Assembly: GCF_022288725.1 (NCBI RefSeq)
Contig: NZ_JAKNTA010000005.1
Location: 409,658 to 473,657 of the forward strand
Direction of reading: 5' to 3'
DNA length: 64,000 nucleotides
From: Kitasatospora sp. A2-31
GTDB taxonomy: Bacteria > Actinomycetota > Actinomycetes > Streptomycetales > Streptomycetaceae
Positions 51,100 to 58,869 of this stretch are shown here, in pieces (positions within the stretch are counted from its first letter, which is position 1; every line of letters starts with the position of its first letter). The notes beneath the pieces are model-generated. The model was not told where the DNA came from. It saw nothing but the letters and a program-made list of their open reading frames with translations, and did not search any database. Position numbers and translations under genes: made by a program.

Positions 51100-52310
51100 G
51101 GCGTGATCTCCCAGTGGTTGGCGTCGGCGAACTCGGCGGCGACCCGCCGCAGCTCGGTGAGGTCCGGGCCGATGGTCCAGATCATGCCGAGGTAGTCCCG
51201 GTTGGTGCGGTAGTGCGGGTGCCGTGCCCCGACCGCGCGCATCGGGCGGTACGAGAGGTGGACGCCGTCGACGTCGAGATCGCACGGCTCGGGGGCGGCG
51301 GTGAGCGTGCCGGCGCGGTCGGCGCAGACGGCCAGGTTGTGGGCCCGGAGGTCGCTGCGGGCGCCGAGGTCGGCGGGCAGTGGCCGGCCCAGGTGGACGT
51401 TCAGGATGTGCTCGAAGAGCGGGATGCCGAGGAACCCGGCCATCATGAGGTCGGTCCGGTCGCCGATGGCGCGGTAGTTGACCTCGACGATCCTGGCCCG
51501 TCCGTCCGGCTGCACGATGAACTCGGTGTGGCAGGCGCCGAACCCGACGCCGAGCGCGTCCAGTTGGGCGAGGACCTGGTCCACCACCGGCTGCGGGTGG
51601 GCGGGGACGAACTCCAGCACCTCCTCGATGAACTGCGGCGGCGGGGAGAGCCGGGTCTCGAAGCCGCCCAGGACGTGTCGGACGGTGCCGTCGCCGAGCG
51701 TCTCCAGCGTGCGGAGCTCGCCGACCAGGAACTCCTCCACCACCAGCGCCGCGCCGGGGCGGCGGTGCTGGATCTCCTTGCCGAGGCGGACCAACTCGTC
51801 GATGTCCGAGACCAGTTCGACGTCCTCACTGGCCACGCCCTCACGGGGCTTGACGACGCACGGGAAGGGGATGTCCAGGCCGCGGAGGTCGGCCGGGTCC
51901 TGGTCGGGGGCCAGCTCGGCCGACCAGACCGCGTCCACGCCGGACGCGGCGAGGTGGCGGCGGAGTTCGGCCTTGTTCTTGGCTCGCAGGGTGGCCTTCC
52001 AGTCCTTGGCCGGCAGGCCGAAGTACTCGGCGGCCAGCGCGGCCTGGGTCTGCAGGTGGTCGCTGTTGGTGAAGACCGCGTCGGGTGCGTGATGGCGGGA
52101 GATCCGCCCGATCACCTCGCGGAAGTCCCGGACGTCGCATTCCAGCACCTCCAGCGAGTCGGCGGGGAATGGGAGTTGGGCGTAGGCGAGGCGGTGGGCC
52201 GCCGCGTCGTCGGAGAGGACCGTGACGTCGAGGCCCAACCGGGCGGCCGCGGGCAGGAAGCCCTCGGTGACCGAGTCGGTGGGGTTGTGGGCGAGCAGGT
52301 AGAGCCGCAT
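51096..52310 (-). CDS. ATP-grasp ligase of the siderophore operon
   Basis: A 404-aa ATP-grasp carboxylate-amine ligase. Its parts are a Rossmann-like N-domain (MRLYLLAHNPTDSVTEGFLP), AKDWKATLRAKNKAELRRHL, the ATP lysine strand FPCVVKPREGVASEDVELV, LVVEEFLVGELRTLETLG and the metal-binding ARIVEVNYRAIGDRTD (E-x-N). It resembles L-amino-acid ligases rather than housekeeping D-Ala ligase or biotin carboxylase. Its position within a NIS operon suggests that an amino acid or second carboxylate is joined by a non-NIS amide bond. The ribosome site is weak (GGAGAGGA, long spacing). Confidence 0.85.
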   Translation of the reverse strand: MRLYLLAHNPTDSVTEGFLPAAARLGLDVTVLSDDAAAHRLAYAQLPFPADSLEVLECDVRDFREVIGRISRHHAPDAVFTNSDHLQTQAALAAEYFGLPAKDWKATLRAKNKAELRRHLAASGVDAVWSAELAPDQDPADLRGLDIPFPCVVKPREGVASEDVELVSDIDELVRLGKEIQHRRPGAALVVEEFLVGELRTLETLGDGTVRHVLGGFETRLSPPPQFIEEVLEFVPAHPQPVVDQVLAQLDALGVGFGACHTEFIVQPDGRARIVEVNYRAIGDRTDLMMAGFLGIPLFEHILNVHLGRPLPADLGARSDLRAHNLAVCADRAGTLTAAPEPCDLDVDGVHLSYRPMRAVGARHPHYRTNRDYLGMIWTIGPDLTELRRVAAEFADANHWEITP

Positions 52311-52363
52311 GGTGGGCGGGGTCCTCTCCGTGGGGGAGCCGGGCCGGGGAGGCCGGCCGGGTG

Positions 52364-52392
52364 GGGCGGGCCGCCGTGCGGGCGGCCCGCCC
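52364..52392 (-). terminator. Hairpin between the binding-protein gene and the biosynthetic genes
   Basis: Perfect 12-bp arms (GGGCGGGCCGCC and its complement) with a 5-nt loop, 18 nt after the stop of the substrate-binding protein. It could end part of the transcripts and so keep uptake genes higher than biosynthesis genes. Confidence 0.7.
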
Positions 52393-52410
52393 TTCCGTCT
52401 GGGGGGGTGG

Positions 52411-53427
52411 CTACTTGGGCGCGTCGACGCCCGCGGCCTTGGCGATGTCGCCGAGCATGGCGTCGGCGGCCTGGACGCCGATGCCCGACATCCAGGTCTC
52501 GTCCGGCACGTTGAACACCTTGCCGTTCTTGACGGCGTTCAGGCCCTGCCAGACCGGGGTGCCCTGGACCTCGCTCTGCTTGGTCTTGGTCGGGTCGTCG
52601 GCGACCGTGACGAAGACCAGGTCGGCGTCGGCCTGGTTGATCTGCTCGGCGCTGACCTCCAGCATCGACTTGTCGACGTCCTGCGAGGCCGGGCGGCCGA
52701 GGCCGACGTCCTTGAGCACGACACCGCTGAACGACTGCTTCTGGTAGAGGCGGGTCGGGCCGGCGACGAAGCGGACCACCGAGGCGCTCGGGGCCGTGCC
52801 GTTGTACTTGGCCTTGATCGCCTCGCCGAGCTTGGCGGCGCGGGCCTCGTAGTCGGCGAGTGCCTTCTTGGCCTCCGCCTCCTTGCCGAGCGCCTGCGCG
52901 TACAGGGCGAGGTTCTCCTTCCACGGGAATCCCGTGGTCTCGGCCAGCACCGTCGGAGCGATGGCGTTCAGCTTGTCGTAGACCTTGGCGTGCCGGACCT
53001 TCGAGGAGAGGATCAGGTCGGGCTTGAGGGAGGCGATCAGCTCCAGGTTCGGCTCGGCCATCGGGCCGACCTCCTTGGTGTCCTTGACCTTGTCCTTGAG
53101 GTAGCCCGGGAAGCCGCCCTCGGTCTTCATGTGCGGGGAGACCGCGCCGACCGGGGTGATGCCCAGCAGGGTGACGTCGTCCAGCTCGCCGCTGTCCAGG
53201 ACCACGACGCGCTTCGGCTGGGCCTTGATCTCGGCGGTCCCGGCGGCGTGCGTGACGCTGCGCGGGAAGACCCCGCCGGAGCCGGCGGCGGCCGGGGCGG
53301 CGTCGCCGGCGGGCTTGGCGGCGTCCTCGGCGTCGCCGTTGCTCCCGCAGGCGGCGAGCAGCGTGGTGGAGAGCGCGACGGCCAGGACGGCGGCGGGGAG
53401 CCTGCGGGCGCGGACGGAGCGGTTCAT
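52411..53427 (-). CDS. Siderophore ABC transporter substrate-binding lipoprotein
   Basis: A 338-aa FepB/FhuD-type (class III) binding protein. The signal peptide and lipobox read VLAVALSTTLLAAC with Cys near residue 27. An acidic linker precedes RVVVLDSGELDDVTLLGITP, ELIASLKPDLILSS and QADADLVFVTVADD. It captures the ferric siderophore outside the cell and hands it to the two permeases encoded upstream. AAAGGAA precedes the ATG. A start 23 codons earlier would spoil the signal peptide. Confidence 0.93.
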   Translation of the reverse strand: MNRSVRARRLPAAVLAVALSTTLLAACGSNGDAEDAAKPAGDAAPAAAGSGGVFPRSVTHAAGTAEIKAQPKRVVVLDSGELDDVTLLGITPVGAVSPHMKTEGGFPGYLKDKVKDTKEVGPMAEPNLELIASLKPDLILSSKVRHAKVYDKLNAIAPTVLAETTGFPWKENLALYAQALGKEAEAKKALADYEARAAKLGEAIKAKYNGTAPSASVVRFVAGPTRLYQKQSFSGVVLKDVGLGRPASQDVDKSMLEVSAEQINQADADLVFVTVADDPTKTKQSEVQGTPVWQGLNAVKNGKVFNVPDETWMSGIGVQAADAMLGDIAKAAGVDAPK

Positions 53428-53532
53428 GGCGGTTCCTTTGCTCTGGTGCGGGGGTGCCGGACGGTTCCGGGCAGGGTGGGACACCGGCTCGGCCACGGGT
53501 GAGCGCGGGGCGGCCGGAGGGCGGAAGGGGGA

Positions 53533-54408
53533 TCAGCCCGAGGAGACGGCGGTGGTCCGGGACCGGGTCCGTGCCCGTGGCACGACCAGCGGCGTGCCGG
53601 TCTCCGGGTCGGGCACCACCTGGCACGGCACCTCGAAGACCTCCTCCACCAGCTCGGCCGTCAGTACCTCGGTGGGCGCTCCGGCGGCGGCGAGCCGGCC
53701 GTCCTTGAGCACCACCAGGTGGTCGGCGTAGCGGGCGGCCTGTCCCAGGTCGTGCAGCACCATGACGACGGTGCGTCCGGCCTCGGCGTGCAGGTCGGCG
53801 ACCAGGTCGAGGACGTCCAGCTGGTGCCGCAGGTCCAGGAAGGTGGTCGGCTCGTCGAGCAGCAGGAGCTCGGTGTCCTGGGCGAGCGCCAGGGCGATCC
53901 AGGCGCGCTGGCGCTGGCCGCCGGAGAGCCGGTCCACCTGCTGGTCGCGCAGCACGTCGGTGCCGGTGCGGGCCAGCGCCTCCTCGACCGCGGCCTGGTC
54001 GGCCTTGGACCAGGGGCTCAGCATCCGCTGGTGCGGGAAGCGGCCGAGCCGCACCAGGGCCTCGACGGTGATCGCCTCGGGGGTGACCGGCTGCTGCGGC
54101 AGCAGGCCCATCCGCCGGGCGAGCGCCCGCGCCGGCATCCGGTGGATGTCGCAGCCGTCCAGGGTGACGGTCCCGGCGGCCGGGTCGAGCAGCCGGACCA
54201 GGCCGCGCAGCAGGGTGGACTTGCCGCAGGCGTTCGGGCCGACGATCGCCGTGACGGCTCCGCCGGGCAGTTCCAGGTCGAGCCCGTCCACGATCACGCG
54301 GTTGCCGTACCGCAGGTGGAGCCCGTGGGCGGCGAGCCGGTTGGCGCCGGTGGGCCGCTCGTCGGGTGCTCCGGTCGCGGGCTGCCGGTCGGTGGTGGCG
54401 GCGGTCAT
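53533..54408 (-). CDS. Siderophore ABC transporter ATP-binding protein (FecE/FepC type)
   Basis: A 291-aa ATPase with Walker A AIVGPNACGKSTLLRGLVR (Cys in place of the usual Gly, common in FepC), signature VDRLSGGQRQRAWIALAL, Walker B LLLLDEPTTFLDLRHQ and the switch VLHDLGQAARY. It powers uptake through the two permeases. Its ATG shares one base with the permease stop (TGATG). Confidence 0.94.
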   Translation of the reverse strand: MTAATTDRQPATGAPDERPTGANRLAAHGLHLRYGNRVIVDGLDLELPGGAVTAIVGPNACGKSTLLRGLVRLLDPAAGTVTLDGCDIHRMPARALARRMGLLPQQPVTPEAITVEALVRLGRFPHQRMLSPWSKADQAAVEEALARTGTDVLRDQQVDRLSGGQRQRAWIALALAQDTELLLLDEPTTFLDLRHQLDVLDLVADLHAEAGRTVVMVLHDLGQAARYADHLVVLKDGRLAAAGAPTEVLTAELVEEVFEVPCQVVPDPETGTPLVVPRARTRSRTTAVSSG

Positions 54409-55463
54409 CAGCTGCTCCTCTGGGGGAGTCGGCCCTGGCGGATCATCAGCACCAGGAGCCAGGGCGCGCCGAGGGTGGCGGTGACGGCACCCACCGGCAG
54501 GCCGTGGACGGGGATCACGTGGAGCACGAGGAGGTCGGAGGAGAGCAGCAGCGCGGCGCCGGTGAGCGCGGTGAGGCCGAGGGTGCCGAGGGTCGGCGGC
54601 CCGGCGAGTAGCCGCACCAGGTGCGGCACGGCGAGGGCGACGAAGGCGACCGGCCCGGTCAGCGCGGCGGCGAGCGAGGCGAGTGCGATGGTCAGCAGCA
54701 GGAGGAGCAGCCGGTCGCGGTTCGGGTCGAGGCCGAGCCCGCCGGCCGAGTCGTCGCCGAGGTCCAGGACGGCGACCCGGCGGTGGCAGAGCACCGCGAC
54801 GGCGGCGGTGAGCGCGATGGCGGTGCCGCCGATCCAGACCTCGGTCCAGTTGCGCCCGTACAGCGAGCCGGTGGTCCACTGCATCGCGGAGGCGGCGAGC
54901 TCGGCGGGAAACCGGACGATCATCAGGTTGACCGCCGCGGCGAGGCCCTGCTGGACCGCCAGGCCGACCAGCACCAGCCGGGTCACCGCCATCCGCGAAC
55001 GCCAGGCGAAGCCGCCGAGCAGCAGCGCGGCGAGCAGGCCGCCGCCGAGCGCGGCGAGCGGGATCAGCTCCTGCGAGGCGCCGGTGGCCAGCATCAGGAC
55101 GGCGCCGAACGAGGCCCCGCCGGTGACGCCGATGGTGTCCGGGGAGGCGAGCGGGTTGCGGAAGAGCCGCTGCAGCATCGAGCCGGCCACGGCGAGCCCG
55201 GCGCCGGCGATCAGCGCCGAGACCACCCGGGGGGCCCGGAACTCCTGCACCACCAGCACGTTTCCGGCGTCGCCGACGCCGACCAGGGCGCGCAGCGCGT
55301 CCCAGGCGGACATCTGCACCTGGCCGGTGCCGAGCGCGACGCCGGTGAGCAGCACCAGCAGCGCGGCGGCCAGCAGCGACCAGGCGGCGGTCCGGGCCCG
55401 GCGGCGGGCCGCGCTCGTCCCCGCGGCCGTCCGCGCCGCGGTGTCCAGGGTGAGCGTGGTCAT
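54408..55463 (-). CDS. Siderophore ABC transporter permease (FecD-like)
   Basis: A 351-aa FecCD-family permease with about ten helices. Markers are VSALIAGAGLAVAGSMLQRLF, RNPLASPDTIGVTGGASFG, and VAFVALAVPHLVRLLAGPPT near the C-terminus. It pairs with the other permease in the BtuC-like channel. The ATG overlaps that gene's stop in ATGA. Confidence 0.94.
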   Translation of the reverse strand: MTTLTLDTAARTAAGTSAARRRARTAAWSLLAAALLVLLTGVALGTGQVQMSAWDALRALVGVGDAGNVLVVQEFRAPRVVSALIAGAGLAVAGSMLQRLFRNPLASPDTIGVTGGASFGAVLMLATGASQELIPLAALGGGLLAALLLGGFAWRSRMAVTRLVLVGLAVQQGLAAAVNLMIVRFPAELAASAMQWTTGSLYGRNWTEVWIGGTAIALTAAVAVLCHRRVAVLDLGDDSAGGLGLDPNRDRLLLLLLTIALASLAAALTGPVAFVALAVPHLVRLLAGPPTLGTLGLTALTGAALLLSSDLLVLHVIPVHGLPVGAVTATLGAPWLLVLMIRQGRLPQRSS

Positions 55464-56500
55464 CGGGCCACCTTCCGGGCCAGCACGGCGAGCAGCGGCG
55501 CGCCGAGGAAGGCCGTCACGATGCCGACCTCGATCTCGGACGGCCGGACCACCAGGCGCCCCAGCACGTCGGCGGCGAGCAACAGCAGCGGACCGGTGAT
55601 CAGGCAGCCGGGCAGCAGCCAGCGGTGGTCGTTGCCGAGCAGCGGCCGGACCAGGTGCGGCGCGGCGAGGCCGATGAAGGCGACCGGCCCGGCGACGGCG
55701 ACCGCGCTGCCCGCGAGCAGCACCACGGCGAGGCCGCCGAGGACGCGGATCCGTGCGACCGGCACGCCGAGCGCCTGCGCGGCCTCGTCCCCGAGGGCCA
55801 GCGCGTTGAGCGCGGGGGCGACGGCGAAGGCGCCGACCAGGCCGAGGGCCAGGAACGGCAGGACGGGCGTGAGGGTGTCGAGCTGCCGCCCGGCGATCGA
55901 GCCGGCCAGCCAGAACCGGGCCTCGTCCAGCGTGCGGTGACTGGCCAGCATCAGCGCGGAGGTCCAGGAGGTGAGCACCACGGTGAGCACCGTGCCGCCG
56001 AGCGCCAGCCGGACCGGGTCGAGGTCCCCGCCGCGGCGGGACATCGCGTACGCCGCCACGGCGGCGACGGCCGCCCCGAGGAAGGCGAACGGGACGTACT
56101 CGACCGGCCGGGAGAGCCCGAGCCCGTAGATCGCGGCGACCACGGCGAAGCTCGCGCCGGCGTTGATGCCGAGCGTGATCGGCGAGGCCAGCGGGTTGCG
56201 CGTGACGCCCTGGGCGACGGCCCCGGCGACGCCGAGGGCGGCGCCGACGGCCAGGCCGACGAGCGTGCGGGGGACCCGAAGGCCCGTCACCACGTCGGCG
56301 TCGCCGCCGGAGCCGGAGCCGGATCCGGTGAGGGCGTCGATCACGGTGGAGATCGGGATGGAGCGGGAGCCGAGCGCGAGGCTGAGTGCGACGCAGAGGA
56401 CGAGCGCTCCGGCTCCCGCGGTCAGCAGCAGGAGCCGCCGCACTGCGGAGGTCCGGGGCGCTGCCGCGGCGGTGGCCGTCGGAGGGTCGGTCTTCAACAC
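55460..56500 (-). CDS. Siderophore ABC transporter permease (FecC-like)
   Basis: A 346-aa FecCD permease: RVPRTLVGLAVGAALGVAGA, QGVTRNPLASPITLGINAGA, and PVAFIGLAAPHLVRPLLGND. The longer frame beginning upstream runs through the iron box and promoter, so GTG 56500 is taken. A TAATAT -10 lies 8 nt before it, so the transcript is leaderless or nearly so. First gene of the long minus-strand transport/biosynthesis unit. Confidence 0.9.
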   Translation of the reverse strand: MLKTDPPTATAAAAPRTSAVRRLLLLTAGAGALVLCVALSLALGSRSIPISTVIDALTGSGSGSGGDADVVTGLRVPRTLVGLAVGAALGVAGAVAQGVTRNPLASPITLGINAGASFAVVAAIYGLGLSRPVEYVPFAFLGAAVAAVAAYAMSRRGGDLDPVRLALGGTVLTVVLTSWTSALMLASHRTLDEARFWLAGSIAGRQLDTLTPVLPFLALGLVGAFAVAPALNALALGDEAAQALGVPVARIRVLGGLAVVLLAGSAVAVAGPVAFIGLAAPHLVRPLLGNDHRWLLPGCLITGPLLLLAADVLGRLVVRPSEIEVGIVTAFLGAPLLAVLARKVAR

Positions 56501-56513
56501 GATTCGAGATATT

Positions 56514-56533
56514 AGGTTAGGCATGCCTAACCT
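56514..56533 (-). promoter_or_regulatory. Iron box of the uptake/biosynthesis operon
   Basis: A perfect 20-bp palindrome, AGGTTAGGCA plus TGCCTAACCT, with the DtxR-family core TTAGG...CCTAA. It abuts the TAATAT -10 (minus strand) of the first permease gene and would cover the promoter when the repressor is iron-loaded. Confidence 0.92.
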
Positions 56534-56590
56534 CGTCAAGTCCTGTCCCGATCCGTCCGTCCTGGGTGGAGCTGTCCGGGTGCAGCCTCG

Positions 56591-56625
56591 GGTGCAGGTC
56601 CCGGTGCAGGTCCCGGTGCAGGTCC
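56591..56625. repeat. Three tandem copies of a 12-bp unit between the iron boxes
   Basis: GGTGCAGGTCCC at 56591, 56603 and 56615 (last copy 11 bp) in the divergent gap. No coding or regulatory role can be read from it. Confidence 0.8.
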
Positions 56626-56682
56626 GGGCGGATGCCCCGGATCGGCGGTGCGGGTCCGGGATCGTGCGGCTCCGTGCGACTG

Positions 56683-56701
56683 TAAGGTGAGCCTCACCTT
56701 A
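56683..56701 (+). promoter_or_regulatory. Iron box of the Fe-S reductase gene
   Basis: A perfect 9-1-9 palindrome TAAGGTGAG-C-CTCACCTTA, 19 nt before the ATG of the FhuF-like gene. Its GGTGAGCCTCACC core is a recognised variant of the actinobacterial DtxR/DmdR box. Confidence 0.88.
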
Positions 56702-56720
56702 ATCGATCTCGGGAGTGCCG

Positions 56721-57743
56721 ATGATCTCGGGTGCCACACCCATGCCCGGAGCCCCGTCCGCACTGGGTCCTCTCCGTGCTGACGATGCGGCGGGCGGCCC
56801 GCTCGCTCCCGGCCTGCAGGCCGGCCCGGACGGCGTGCTCATCCGCGGGGCGCAGCCGGCGCTCGCGTCCGGCGCCCCTGCACCCACCACGCTCGCCCGC
56901 ACCGCCCACGCTCCTGGGGCGGGCGCGGTGTCGTCCCGTCATGCGGACGCCGCGCACGCCCGTCAAGAGGATGCGGCGCTCGCCGCGGACTACCGGCGGC
57001 TGGTGGAACTCTGCCCGGCCCTCGCGCTGACACTGCTCGCGGCCGACGACCCGGACCCCGCCCCCGCCCAGGGCTGGCACTCCGCGGCCCGACTGGCGGA
57101 CGACCCGACCTCCCTGGCCGAGGCGCTGGCCGGTGAGTCCGCCCGGATCGCCCCGCTCGCCGCCGAGCACGGCACCTCGCCGCGCCCGCACGTCGCCGCC
57201 TCCCGGCTGCTGCACCACTACGTCTGGTCCGCCTGCCTCCTGATCGTCGGCCCCTGGCACCTCGCCCGGCGGGTGCCCGTCATCGACCCCCGCGACCTCT
57301 GGCTGCACGCCCCCACCGGCGACCTCGCGCTGCGCCCGCGTTCCCACCGCACCCTTCCGGGCGACGACGAACTCCGTGCCGAGCTGCGTGCCGCCGTCGT
57401 CGCGCACGTGGAGCCGCTGCTCACCGCCTTCGCCGGGCCCACCCGGCGCGGCACCCGCGCCCTCTGGGGCATGGTCACGGACGATCTGGCCTCCGCCGTC
57501 TGGTACCTCGGCCGGATGCTCGGCGAGGAGGCCGCCGCCGTCGCGGCCGCCGCTGCGGTGCTGCCCGGCGGCACCCGACCGCTCCCGGGCGCCGCCGACT
57601 TCCGGGTCCTGCGCGGCACCGACGGCCGCGAGCACCACACCCGGACCCGGCTCGGCTGCTGTCTCTACTACGCGATCCGTCCGGACTCCGCCTGCCTCAC
57701 CTGCCCCCGTACGTCGGACGAGGAGCGCCTGCGGCGGTTCTGA
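56721..57743 (+). CDS. (2Fe-2S)-binding protein, FhuF-like ferric siderophore reductase
   Basis: A 340-aa cytoplasmic protein whose C-terminus has the FhuF-type cluster ligands, CC followed ten residues later by CxxC (TRLGCCLYYAIRPDSACLTC). The rest resembles siderophore-interacting IucA/IucC-like C-domains (LHHYVWSACLLIVGPWHLAR). It probably releases iron by reducing the imported ferric siderophore. The first ~65 residues are a disordered Ala/Pro/Gly lead. The ATG follows GGGAG. A GTG two codons earlier overlaps that site and is less likely. Confidence 0.9.
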   Translation: MISGATPMPGAPSALGPLRADDAAGGPLAPGLQAGPDGVLIRGAQPALASGAPAPTTLARTAHAPGAGAVSSRHADAAHARQEDAALAADYRRLVELCPALALTLLAADDPDPAPAQGWHSAARLADDPTSLAEALAGESARIAPLAAEHGTSPRPHVAASRLLHHYVWSACLLIVGPWHLARRVPVIDPRDLWLHAPTGDLALRPRSHRTLPGDDELRAELRAAVVAHVEPLLTAFAGPTRRGTRALWGMVTDDLASAVWYLGRMLGEEAAAVAAAAAVLPGGTRPLPGAADFRVLRGTDGREHHTRTRLGCCLYYAIRPDSACLTCPRTSDEERLRRF

Positions 57744-57792
57744 GCGGCCGCCGGCACGCCGGCCACCCCCGGTGGGCGGGTAGGGTCACTGC

Positions 57793-58194
57793 ATGATCGA
57801 CTCCACTACGAAGGTCCGGGTCGCCCGCCCCTCCCGGGACCTCGCCGCCGCCGAGCGCTTCTACGTCGACGGCCTCGGTCTCTCGGTGCTCTGGCGCTCC
57901 ACCGAGCGCGTGTCCGGCGAGCACGACCTGGTCATGGTCGGCCTCCCCGGCGGCGCCTGGCACTTCGAGCTGACCCGCGACCCGGAGCAGCCGCTGGAGC
58001 CCACCCCGACCGTCGACGACCTCTTCGTCCTCTACCTGGGCGCACCCGTGGACGAGGCCGCCGTCGCACGCCTGGAGGCTGCCGGGGGGAAGCGGGTGCC
58101 GGCGCACAATCCGTACTGGGACGAGTTCGGCGTCACCGTCGAAGACCCGGACGGGTACCGGCTGGTGCTCTGCACCCGCACCTGGGGTGCCTGA
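57793..58194 (+). CDS. VOC-family (glyoxalase/bleomycin-resistance fold) protein
   Basis: A 133-aa protein with two beta-alpha-beta-beta-beta units. It opens TKVRVARPSRDLAAAERFYVDGLGLSVLW (split: RVARPSRDLAAAERFY, DGLGLSVLW) and ends VTVEDPDGYRLVLCTRTW with the usual metal-site Glu/Asp. It may be an enzyme or a binding protein; the substrate is unknown. TAGGGT is 6 nt from the ATG, indicating a leaderless mRNA. Confidence 0.9.
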   Translation: MIDSTTKVRVARPSRDLAAAERFYVDGLGLSVLWRSTERVSGEHDLVMVGLPGGAWHFELTRDPEQPLEPTPTVDDLFVLYLGAPVDEAAVARLEAAGGKRVPAHNPYWDEFGVTVEDPDGYRLVLCTRTWGA

Positions 58195-58253
58195 CCCGGG
58201 GCCCGACGTCCGCCACCGACGCGCCCGTACGCCGGCCACGCTCCGGTGAGCGG

Positions 58254-58808
58254 CTACGGCCGGACCGCCGGCCGCCACTCCTCGCGGAGCATGCCGAAGA
58301 GCACCCGGTCGTACCGGACGCCGCCGACCAGGGCCGCCGCGCGGCGGCGGCCCTCCTCCCGGAAGCCGATCCGGGTGAACGCCCGGACGGCCCGCTCGTT
58401 GCCGCTCCAGGTGTCCAGCTCCAGCCGGTTGAGGCCGTAGGCGCCGAAGAGGTGGTCCACCAGCAGCCGCAGTGCCTCCGAGCCGTGGCCGCGGCCCCAG
58501 AACTCCTTCTCGCCGAGGGTGATCCCCAGCGTGGCGACGCCGACGAACGGGTCGAGGTCCCGGTAGTCGACCATCCCGATGACGCGACCGGTCGCCGCCT
58601 CCTCGACGGTGAGCACGGCGGCTTCCCGGGGGACCAGCCGCAGCATCGTCGAGAATCCGATCTCCACGCCCTCGGCCGTGACCGGCCCGAAGCACGGGTC
58701 CCCGGCGGCGGCGAACCGCACCACCTCCGGGTCGTTGCGCCAGCGGAGGTGGTGCTCCGCGTCCTCCGCGCGCAGTGCGCGCAGCTTCACCAGCGTTCCC
58801 TCGATCAT
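58254..58808 (-). CDS. GNAT-family N-acetyltransferase (RimJ/RimL type)
   Basis: A 184-aa acetyl-CoA-dependent transferase. It begins VKLRALRAEDAEHHLRWRND. The CoA-binding loop is FWGRGHGSEALRLLVDHLF, followed by NRLELDTWSGNERAVRAFTR and IGFREEGRRRAA. The substrate is unknown. TACGAT sits 6 nt from the ATG on the minus strand (leaderless). Confidence 0.93.
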   Translation of the reverse strand: MIEGTLVKLRALRAEDAEHHLRWRNDPEVVRFAAAGDPCFGPVTAEGVEIGFSTMLRLVPREAAVLTVEEAATGRVIGMVDYRDLDPFVGVATLGITLGEKEFWGRGHGSEALRLLVDHLFGAYGLNRLELDTWSGNERAVRAFTRIGFREEGRRRAAALVGGVRYDRVLFGMLREEWRPAVRP

Positions 58809-58869
58809 GATCAGATCGTAGGCGCACGCGGTGGAGCGGTGCCCGGGAAGCCTGTTCTCCGACGCATCG

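Noticed and set aside
45017..52310. Staphyloferrin B or achromobactin cluster
   Set aside because: Layout is similar, but SbnA/SbnB-type diaminopropionate genes and an SbnG/AcsB-type citrate/aldolase enzyme are absent. Only two NIS synthetases are present, together with an ATP-grasp ligase that those clusters lack.
51096..52310. Housekeeping D-Ala-D-Ala ligase or biotin carboxylase
   Set aside because: The ATP-grasp pattern and operon context favour an amino-acid/peptide ligase; no D-Ala ligase signature was seen.
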